DNA from: Nitrospinae bacterium CG11_big_fil_rev_8_21_14_0_20_56_8
GTDB taxonomy: Bacteria > Nitrospinota > Nitrospinia > Nitrospinales > VA-1
DNA: 6,756 nucleotides
NCBI GenBank assembly: GCA_002796165.1
Contig: PCWF01000127.1
Span: forward strand, 1 to 6,756
Direction of reading: 5' to 3'
Part shown: positions 1 through 4,703 of the stretch, piece after piece
How the letters are laid out: each line of letters starts with the position of its first letter
How positions within the stretch are numbered: position 1 is the first letter of the stretch
The notes under the pieces: model-generated
The model's input: only the letters and a program-made list of their open reading frames with translations
The model's database searches: none
What the model was told of the DNA's origin: nothing
Made by a program: the position numbers and the translations under genes

Positions 1-2
1 AA

Positions 3-695
3 TGGTTTTTGACCGGGGGGGTGGAATCGTGCGTGACGCCCGCCATGATGTGCGGATTCGAACGCATGCGCGTCAATCCCGTGCATTACAACGATGACCC
101 GACGCGCGGGTCCCGGCCCTTCAACCGCGACCGGGAGGGATTCGTGCTGTCCGAGGGATCCTGGATGATGGTCATCGAGGAGCTGGAACACGCGCGCAAG
201 CGCGGCGCCACGATCTACGCGGAGATTCTCGGGTACGGCACCACGTGCGATGCCTATCACCGCGTGGCCATCATGCCCGACGGGAAACAGTCCACCCGCG
301 CCCTGCGCCTCGCCCTGAAAGACGCGCGGGTCAACGAGGACGAAGTGGAGTACATCAACCTCCACGGAACCTCCACCGAGCTCAACGACCGCATCGAGAC
401 CCTGGCGGTCAAACAGGCGTTCAACAGCCACGCCCGGCAGATTCCCGCAAGCTCCACCAAGTCGATGGTGGGCCATCCGCAGGGCGCCTCGGGCGCTCTG
501 GGCATCACCACCACCGCCCTGTCCCTCAAGAACGGATTTCTCACCCCCACCATCAATCAGGAAAATCCGGATCCGGAATGTGACATGGATTACATTTCCA
601 ACCGGGGCCGGGAAAAGAAAATAAAGATCGGCATCAGCAACTGCATCTCCTTCGGCTCCAAAAACTCGGCCATCGTACTGAGGAGATTCGAATGA
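3..695 (+). CDS. Beta-ketoacyl-ACP synthase II-like (FabF/KAS family), C-terminal half, 5' cut by window
   Basis: A thiolase-fold condensing enzyme of the FabF (KAS II) type, which joins malonyl-ACP to an acyl chain in fatty-acid or polyketide synthesis in the cytoplasm. About 230 residues are present against roughly 410 in the family, so the N-terminal half with the nucleophilic Cys lies outside the window. Counting from Leu at base 9, the catalytic His119 sits in NLHGTSTELND, and Lys151 and His156 sit in STKSMVGHPQGASG; NPDPECDMDY is another family block. TTG at 9 is not the real start because the KAS fold continues upstream. The usual C-terminal glycine loop (FGFGGTN in E. coli FabF) reads ISFGSKNSA here, keeping the Phe and Asn but changing several neighbours, so substrate preference may differ from housekeeping FabF. 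The stop overlaps the next gene by ATGA. The family is secure; whether it serves primary or specialised lipid synthesis is unknown. Confidence 0.93.
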   Translation, partial: WFLTGGVESCVTPAMMCGFERMRVNPVHYNDDPTRGSRPFNRDREGFVLSEGSWMMVIEELEHARKRGATIYAEILGYGTTCDAYHRVAIMPDGKQSTRALRLALKDARVNEDEVEYINLHGTSTELNDRIETLAVKQAFNSHARQIPASSTKSMVGHPQGASGALGITTTALSLKNGFLTPTINQENPDPECDMDYISNRGREKKIKIGISNCISFGSKNSAIVLRRFE

Positions 696-1285
696 AATCG
701 CGGGCCATGCGCTTCCATGCGGGAATGGTGGGGATGTTTGCCGCCCTGGGGATGGCGGTTGCCGGTTGCGGCGGTCCCCTGGTCCAGGTGGACGTTACGA
801 TCATCGATCAGAAAACCGCCCTCGAAAACCAGGTCCTGGGGAGCTACGAGGAAATCGGAAAAGACATGATGCTTCTCGCCTCCGTGCGCTCGGTGGACAA
901 GGAGGGCCGCCTGAAACGGGCTCCCGATATTCCGCTCGGCAAGAAGGAGGCCATTCGCGCCCGGCAACGGCAGGAATTCAACCGCGACGATATCGAACAG
1001 TTCAAGCGGACCCAGGTTGCAGGGGAGGGAAACGAGGGGCTTCTGGTGTTTTTCGAAACGGAGCGCACGCGGACCGACGCCGCCTTCCGCGAGCGCGTGC
1101 GTGCCCTGATCGACCAGGAAAATGAGGACCGGGTGATCCTCCTGAAACGCATCGTGGCGACCAATGAAACGTTCTCCGAAGGCGACCTTCCCAAGGTGCA
1201 GAAAATCTTTGCCAGCCTCAACCGCGACAACGCCCGGCCGGGAGACAAGATCCAGATGGAAGACGGCAAATGGGCCGTGAAATAA
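692..1285 (+). CDS. Predicted lipoprotein with C-terminal YdbL/DUF1318-like region
   Basis: A 197-residue protein of unknown function. Residues 1-25 form a lipoprotein signal peptide with a positive start, a hydrophobic stretch and lipobox V-A-G-Cys26. Gly27 follows, not Asp, which favours the outer membrane over retention in the inner membrane. The mature part is charged and helix-rich. Residues about 132-197 resemble E. coli YdbL (DUF1318): an Arg/Leu helix with RVRALIDQENEDR, then the closing pattern ARPGDK...DGKWAVK, comparable to the YdbL end ARAKPGEY...NGQWMRK from memory. YdbL is only about 108 residues, so this protein carries an extra N-terminal segment. AGGAG at 681-685 lies 6 bases before the ATG, which fixes the start. 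The ATGA overlap with the synthase implies translational coupling. The lipoprotein call is strong; the family match is by eye and moderate. Confidence 0.85.
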   Translation: MKSRAMRFHAGMVGMFAALGMAVAGCGGPLVQVDVTIIDQKTALENQVLGSYEEIGKDMMLLASVRSVDKEGRLKRAPDIPLGKKEAIRARQRQEFNRDDIEQFKRTQVAGEGNEGLLVFFETERTRTDAAFRERVRALIDQENEDRVILLKRIVATNETFSEGDLPKVQKIFASLNRDNARPGDKIQMEDGKWAVK

Positions 1286-1333
1286 TCGATACTCCGCAGA
1301 AAATGCTGAGCGGCGGCCCGAGAGGACCGGAGG
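1286..1333. other. Convergent intergenic gap
   Basis: This is the 48-base space between the lipoprotein gene stop and the fmt stop, which face each other. GC-rich inverted pieces exist, but I see no convincing hairpin followed by a T-tract for either direction, so no intrinsic terminator is called. Confidence 0.5.
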
Positions 1334-2272
1334 TCAGGCCGGGAGATCCAGCGTGTCGCCGGGAGCGATGCGGTACCCGGCAATGAAGCACTTGGCGAGC
1401 ATGTGTTTTTTCCCCTCCGGGTGGAGGCGGGTCAGGACCAGGCGGTCCTTCCCGGTGCCCACTTCGATGCCGTAATCCGAAACGCGGGCCACTACACCCG
1501 GCCGATCCGCCGGATCTCCCCGGTGAATTTCCGTCGCGCACACCCGCAATCGTTTCCCCTTGTAAAACGTGAACGCGCCCGGCCAGGGCTCCAGCCCGCG
1601 CACCAGGTTATGCAGGCGCACGGCCTCCTGTTCCCAGCGGATCAGCCCGTCATCCTTTTTTAACTTGTGCGCGTAGGTGGCGCGGGACTCGTCCTGGGGG
1701 ATGGGCAGGATGGAGTTTTCCTCCAGCCGGTTCACCGTCTCCAGGGCCAGTTCTCCCCCGACCTTCGCCAGCCGGTCATGTAACGTCTGCGCGGTATCGT
1801 TCTCTCCGATGGCCACCGCACGCATGAGAAGAATGTCTCCCGCATCGAGCTGTTCCGCGATTTTCATGGTGGTCACGCCGCTCTCGGTATCGCCGTTGAT
1901 GATCGCCCGGTTGATCGGGGCGGCGCCCCGGTATTTGGGGAGCAGGGAGGAATGAACATTGACGCAGAAAATGCGGGGGATCTCGAGGAATTCCCGTTTC
2001 AGGATCTGCCCGTAGGCCGCGACCACGATGAGGTCGGGATTCAGCTTGCGGATCTCTTCGATGAACTCGGGCCGCGACGCTTTTTCAGGTTGCAGAACGG
2101 GAATCCCCCGTTCAAGCGCCAGTTGCTTGACGGGAGGGGGGGACACCTCCTGCCCGCGTCCCCGAGGCCGGTCGGGCTGGGTGACCACGGCCAGGACTTC
2201 GTGGCGCGAAGAGGCGAGTCGATCCAGCGTGGGCAGGGCAAACTCTGGCGTGCCCATGAACACGACCTTCAT
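1334..2272 (-). CDS. fmt: Methionyl-tRNA formyltransferase
   Basis: Transfers a formyl group from 10-formyltetrahydrofolate to Met-tRNA(fMet) for translation initiation, in the cytoplasm. At 312 residues it has the normal family length. The N-terminal formyltransferase domain (about 1-190) begins MKVVFMGTPEFALP and contains NVHSSLLPKYRGAAPI, with the catalytic Asn105 and His107. It also has VTTMKIAEQLDAGDIL with Asp143, matching the Asn/His/Asp triad of E. coli Fmt (N108/H110/D146). The C-terminal tRNA-binding OB-like domain runs from about 205 and includes LVRGLEPWPGAFTFYKGKRLRV. The ATG overlaps the def stop by four bases (ATGA on the - strand), and only a weak SD is visible, so expression is probably coupled to def. 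The gene ends facing the lipoprotein gene and no further gene follows it on this strand. Confidence 0.98.
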   Translation of the reverse strand: MKVVFMGTPEFALPTLDRLASSRHEVLAVVTQPDRPRGRGQEVSPPPVKQLALERGIPVLQPEKASRPEFIEEIRKLNPDLIVVAAYGQILKREFLEIPRIFCVNVHSSLLPKYRGAAPINRAIINGDTESGVTTMKIAEQLDAGDILLMRAVAIGENDTAQTLHDRLAKVGGELALETVNRLEENSILPIPQDESRATYAHKLKKDDGLIRWEQEAVRLHNLVRGLEPWPGAFTFYKGKRLRVCATEIHRGDPADRPGVVARVSDYGIEVGTGKDRLVLTRLHPEGKKHMLAKCFIAGYRIAPGDTLDLPA

Positions 2273-2781
2273 GCTTTCATCTCTTTGAGCTTCTTCTTGA
2301 ATCGGGTTTTCAGCAGGTCCCGCTTGGCCTTTCCCAAATTGTCCCAGAACAATTTGCCATCCAGGTGATCCATCTCGTGCTGAATGGCACGGGCCAGGTA
2401 GCCCTCGGCCTCGTAACGAATTTCCTTCTGGTCCAGGCTGTATCCCTTGAGCTCGACCTTGTTACTGCGCCAGACCTTGGCAAACACTTCGGGAATGCTG
2501 AGGCAACCCTCCTCATCGAGCACCTGGTCCTCCGAAGCGGAAATGATGGGATTGACGACAACGATGGGGTCCCGCTTATCCGTCTGGATCCCCATGTCCA
2601 CGACGAACAGGCTGATGGGTTCCCCGATCTGGTTGGCGGCAAGCCCCGCTCCCGGTGCATCGAACATGGTCTCGGTCATACTTTGCGTCAGCTCGACCAG
2701 GCGGCCGTCGATGTTCTCCACCAGGGCGGCTTTCTTTCTTAAAACCGGTTCCAGACAGTTGTAAATCTTCAATAGGGCCAC
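2269..2781 (-). CDS. def: Peptide deformylase
   Basis: A metal-dependent enzyme (Fe2+/Zn2+) that removes the N-formyl group from nascent proteins near the ribosome, undoing the Fmt reaction after initiation. At 170 residues it is typical of type 1 deformylases. All three motifs are intact: GAGLAANQIG (44-53), EEGCLS with metal ligand Cys93, and QHEMDHLDG with ligands His135 and His139 and catalytic Glu136. The start is GTG, preceded on the - strand by AGGA at 2793-2790 with an 8-base spacer. The region before VLRKKA reads IYNCLEP instead of the common short Y-P-D-P, a small N-terminal variation. It is first in a two-gene def-fmt operon, with a strong promoter about 150 bases upstream. Confidence 0.98.
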   Translation of the reverse strand: MALLKIYNCLEPVLRKKAALVENIDGRLVELTQSMTETMFDAPGAGLAANQIGEPISLFVVDMGIQTDKRDPIVVVNPIISASEDQVLDEEGCLSIPEVFAKVWRSNKVELKGYSLDQKEIRYEAEGYLARAIQHEMDHLDGKLFWDNLGKAKRDLLKTRFKKKLKEMKA

Positions 2782-2933
2782 TCGGTATGTCCTGGCTTGA
2801 ATGGGTTGAACGGATGGTCAACGGGCTTTGGAGGACGGGGATCCCGGTGGATCCGGAACGTAAACCGGTCCCCAGACCTTGACGGGCCAAGGGGAAATCA
2901 CGCGAGAGGGGATGTTTCGGTGTCCTCATTTTT

Positions 2934-2962
2934 ATTCTAATACATTCATCCCGGGTTGTTAA
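2934..2962 (-). promoter_or_regulatory. Sigma-70-type promoter for def-fmt
   Basis: Read on the - strand, TTAACA (2962-2957) and TAGAAT (2939-2934) are separated by exactly 17 bases. Each hexamer matches the consensus at 5 of 6 positions. Transcription should start near 2927, giving def a leader of about 146 nt, which is long for a housekeeping gene. No other promoter-like pair was seen closer to the GTG. Confidence 0.7.
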
Positions 2963-2995
2963 CGATTAGATTCATGTCAAAGAAAGGGAAAGGAT

Positions 2996-3035
2996 GGGAT
3001 GAGGGTATTCCTTTGAATTTCATCCCGAGTTTTTT
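2996..3035 (+). terminator. Weak terminator-like hairpin with T-run
   Basis: GGGATGA (2996-3002) and TCATCCC (3020-3026) pair over a 17-base loop, and a run of six Ts follows at 3030-3035. The shape fits a + strand intrinsic terminator, but the loop is large and no + strand gene precedes it. It may be chance or may stop antisense transcription. Confidence 0.25.
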
Positions 3036-3050
3036 CGATGATTCCCAATT

Positions 3051-3071
3051 CCCCGTGGCCTTGCCACGGGG
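3051..3071. repeat. Perfect 9-bp hairpin, 3-base loop
   Basis: CCCCGTGGC (3051-3059) and GCCACGGGG (3063-3071) are perfect inverse complements around a CTT loop. This is the strongest stem in the non-coding region. There is only TTTCC after it on the + strand and no T-run on the - strand, so it is not a classical terminator. It may be a REP-like element or the edge of the adjacent repeat cluster. Confidence 0.6.
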
Positions 3072-3087
3072 TTTCCTCCATCATCGG

Positions 3088-3165
3088 TGTCATTTCGATC
3101 AAGCATGGGGGGGCATGCTCCCGTTATGTTCCAGCCAGATCCTTCGCCAAAGGCTCAGGATGACA
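3088..3165. repeat. Small interspersed palindromic repeat, apparently complete
   Basis: The 78-base unit starts TGTCATTTCGA and ends AGGCTCAGGATGACA, so its termini TGTCAT/ATGACA are perfect inverse complements. The ends resemble the widespread 'gtcattctgag... / ...ctcaggatgac' class of bacterial intergenic repeats, known from memory by spurious translations such as RFFASLRMT. Translation of the right end here gives the similar QILRQRLRMT. The last 16 bases (3150-3165) recur with one mismatch at 3172-3187. Confidence 0.6.
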
Positions 3166-3171
3166 ATGAAG

Positions 3172-3187
3172 AAGGCTGAGGATGACA
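3172..3187. repeat. Duplicated right end of the palindromic repeat
   Basis: AAGGCTGAGGATGACA matches 15 of 16 bases of the right end of the unit at 3150-3165, lying 22 bases further on. It looks like a solo terminus left by partial duplication or decay. Confidence 0.55.
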
Positions 3188-3208
3188 TTTAGAAAGGCTC
3201 CATGAAAT

Positions 3209-3265
3209 TGTCGTTCTGAGGCGCAGACGCGCTAAAGAATCTTGCAGAGGATTCGGAATGAGACA
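3209..3265. repeat. Second palindromic-repeat copy, degraded
   Basis: It begins TGTCGTTCTGAGGCGCAG, continues AAAGAATCTTGC, and closes GATTCGGAATGAGACA. This is the same class as the unit at 3088, with a T-C-A-T to T-C-G-T change at the left end and two extra bases in the right end. It is about 57 bases long. Confidence 0.5.
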
Positions 3266-3304
3266 TGCCCCATTCACCTTCCAGCCTGCCTGTGGCAGAA
3301 GGGG

Positions 3305-3371
3305 CGCAAGGCCGAACTCCCAATGCTATTTTATTTCCCATGAATTGCCATCGCCACGTTCCGGCCTTGCG
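3305..3371. repeat. 10-bp inverted repeat flanking 47 bases
   Basis: CGCAAGGCCG (3305-3314) and CGGCCTTGCG (3362-3371) are perfect inverse complements separated by a more AT-rich 47-base interior. They could be arms of a decayed miniature element or an RNA stem. No target-site duplication was recognised. Confidence 0.4.
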
Positions 3372-3386
3372 GCCCTATGGCGAGTA

Positions 3387-3400
3387 GACTCGGAATGACA
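3387..3400. repeat. Right-end fragment of a palindromic repeat
   Basis: GACTCGGAATGACA has the same closing GGAATGACA pattern as the other copies. Its left half is not visible nearby, apart from a 10-bp inverted pair at 3305-3314 and 3362-3371 that may belong to an unrelated stem. Confidence 0.4.
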
Positions 3401-3431
3401 GGGAAGAAAGCAGGTGAAAAGGGACAAGGGG

Positions 3432-3462
3432 TGTCATTGCGAAGCGTCGGCCGAAACAATCC
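3432..3462. repeat. Left-end fragment of a palindromic repeat
   Basis: TGTCATTGCGAAGCG followed by CGAAACAATCC matches the left arm of the same repeat class (the 'tcattgcgag...caatc' form). No matching right arm follows before the lipoprotein stop at 3500, so the copy appears truncated. Confidence 0.45.
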
Positions 3463-3499
3463 AACCGGGCCAGCCCTCTGCCCCCCCACGGGGAGTGGG

Positions 3500-4057
3500 T
3501 TAGTAGTGACGTAACATTTCTACTGCAAACTTGGTCCGGTTAAGATTTTCGGTGGACGAAGCGATGACCTCGCCGGTAGCCACATCGGTGAGCGTCAAGT
3601 GCACATCGATATTGGTGCCCAGGTCGGTGATTCTGCCCGTCAGAATGGCCTGGGAATTGAGGGCGTCGCCCAGCGTTTTCAGTTCATGCGTGGTATACAG
3701 GAACGCCGGTTGCAGGTTCAGGTCGGTCAAGGTCGCGTTGACCTCGCCTTTTTGCGCGACGCGGAACAGTTTCTTCGTGGTAATGGCCTCGATGATTCGG
3801 GACGAAAGATATTCGCCAAGGATGGGCGCTTTACCCCCTTCGTCCGTCAGGTCCATTACCGCGACCTTGTTGATTTCGTATTCCCGGGAATCCTTGGCGA
3901 GGTGTTCCGTCAGAGATTCGGCCTTTTCCTTGTAGTAATTGGAATCGGTTTGGGTGCGGAACAGCTTGGCCCAGTAATCGGAAGGAGCCATCCGGACCTC
4001 GCACCCGGCAAGCACGGTCAAGGACACCATTAGAAGCAGAAGTTTGAATCCTCTCAT
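3500..4057 (-). CDS. FlgO/CsgG-like outer-membrane lipoprotein
   Basis: A 185-residue predicted lipoprotein. The signal peptide (1-18) is MRGFKLLLL plus a hydrophobic run, ending in lipobox L-A-G-Cys19; Glu20 follows, consistent with outer-membrane sorting. Residues about 62-170 match the general pattern of the FlgO domain, related to the N-terminal fold of CsgG/TolB: KVAVMDLTDEGG, then LGEYLSSRIIEAI, an LFRVAQKGEV strand, LGDALNSQAILTGRITDLG and a closing VHLTLTDVATGEVIASS. FlgO in Vibrio is an outer-membrane lipoprotein tied to flagellar motility, but the domain also occurs in lipoproteins with no flagellar link, and no flagellar genes are visible here. A purine-rich GAGGGG lies 9 bases before the ATG. 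The gene stands alone, with a probable sigma-54 promoter upstream. The lipoprotein call is strong and the domain call good; the function is unknown. Confidence 0.88.
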   Translation of the reverse strand: MRGFKLLLLMVSLTVLAGCEVRMAPSDYWAKLFRTQTDSNYYKEKAESLTEHLAKDSREYEINKVAVMDLTDEGGKAPILGEYLSSRIIEAITTKKLFRVAQKGEVNATLTDLNLQPAFLYTTHELKTLGDALNSQAILTGRITDLGTNIDVHLTLTDVATGEVIASSTENLNRTKFAVEMLRHY

Positions 4058-4105
4058 TTCGGCAGACCCCTCAGCGGTTCATAAAGTTACTTTTACAAAA
4101 ACATA

Positions 4106-4121
4106 AGCAATAAAGATGCCA
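4106..4121 (-). promoter_or_regulatory. Probable sigma-54 (-24/-12) promoter of the FlgO-like lipoprotein
   Basis: Read on the - strand, TGGCAT, five bases, then TTGCT matches the sigma-54 consensus TGGCAC-N5-TTGC(A/T) with one change, and the invariant GG and GC are separated by exactly 10 bases. The GC lies about 50 bases before the ATG, so a start near 4096 would give a 5' leader of roughly 39 nt with the Shine-Dalgarno in place. The overlapping TTGGCA could also serve as a sigma-70 -35 box, but no good -10 follows at 16-18 bases. Confidence 0.55.
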
Positions 4122-4703
4122 ACATTTTAATATTGACCTTTTTTGCTATTTTTAATATAACATATTGTATTTTTTATAATTATTTTATTATCTCTAGCGG
4201 ATTTCAACCGGGATTAGATGAGCGGAATTTCTTTTTTTGACGGGAAAATTGTTCCAGGGCAAGGAAATTTTGACGGGGACGACGCGTTTTCTATGAAGCG
4301 GACGGCAAGATCCGCGACTAAAAAATGTTTGCTTTTCGAGCTTTATTCTAAACTCATTAGGAATTAGTCCGATATCCAATATCGAGCGGGTCCAGGTTTG
4401 GCGAATCAGGAAGAGGTTGGCCCAAAATTTCCAATCGGCGGCATTAAGTTTCAAAAGGCTTTCTTTTTTAGTGGGTTAGGGGTAAAATAGGCTGGCAAAT
4501 CCAACCAAACTGAAATAAGCTTTTAAAGCTCTTTTGGGGCTGGGTATCCGTTGTCTTTAAACCGCGGGGTTCCGGAAAGGGTGATTTTTGCCCCGGTAAC
4601 TTTTGCGGGCATGTGATGATTGACATTTAAAATTTACCAGCGACAAGAGCAGGATCCACGATTGAATGTTTAACCGATAGGAAGCCGCAGTCGGGTTTCC
4701 ACG
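4122..4703. other. Intergenic region between divergent genes
   Basis: About 580 bases lie between the lipoprotein promoter and the 624-residue gene. The first 80 bases are very AT-rich (long T and TA runs), like an upstream promoter or bent-DNA tract. A 10-bp direct repeat lies at 4235-4277. A 13-base palindrome, AGCTTT-T-AAAGCT, sits at 4518-4530. A perfect TTGACA at 4620-4625 has no acceptable -10 box at normal spacing. An 86-codon open frame on the - strand (4194-4454) lacks an SD and any recognisable motif. No RNA gene or riboswitch was recognised. Confidence 0.5.
4235..4277. repeat. Pair of 10-bp direct repeats, 33-bp period
   Basis: TTTTGACGGG occurs at 4235-4244 and again at 4268-4277. 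The 33-bp period is about three helical turns, putting both copies on one face of DNA. They lie about 140-180 bases upstream of the predicted sigma-54 start, a common distance for activator sites. That role is inference. Confidence 0.4.

Larger units (their letters stand above)
2963..3499. other. Gene-free stretch of hairpins and decayed repeats
   Basis: This is about 540 bases between the def promoter and the end of the FlgO-like lipoprotein gene. No reading frame here looks like a protein. The content is two hairpins near the left side (2996-3035, 3051-3071), then from 3088 to 3462 a string of whole and broken small palindromic repeats (listed separately). Between 3480 and 3499, just past the lipoprotein stop, cccac and gtggg could form a 5-bp stem, but no U-run follows, so a terminator for that gene is not established. 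Confidence 0.6.

Noticed and set aside
1..12. Possible single-base frameshift at the left edge: frame 2 reads Met-Val before the five Ts, while the synthase frame reads Trp-Phe-Leu-Thr-Gly-Gly.
   Set aside because: Removing one T would give a family-like Met-Val-Leu-Thr-Gly-Gly, but only a few bases are visible before it, so neither a real indel nor a sequencing error can be argued.
1286..1333. Bidirectional terminator between the convergent genes.
   Set aside because: The GC-rich segments do not form a clean stem and there is no T-run on either strand.
1952..2368. + strand open frames across fmt and def.
   Set aside because: They lie opposite two certain genes with intact catalytic motifs, and their translations look like low-complexity shadow sequence.
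2956..3192. Small + strand frame of 78 codons.
   Set aside because: It has no usable ribosome binding site, and its second half is translated from the palindromic repeats (QILRQRLRMT), a typical spurious product.
3088..3462. CRISPR-like array.
   Set aside because: The repeats are palindromic, unequal in length and degraded, with no regular spacers and no cas genes.
4518..4530. AGCTTT-T-AAAGCT palindrome as an operator.
   Set aside because: It is short, AT-rich and about 175 bases before the gene, with no promoter beside it; chance is sufficient.
4620..4625. Perfect TTGACA as a -35 box for the 624-residue gene.
   Set aside because: At 16, 17 and 18 bases downstream the hexamers are gacaag, acaaga and caagag, none close to TATAAT.
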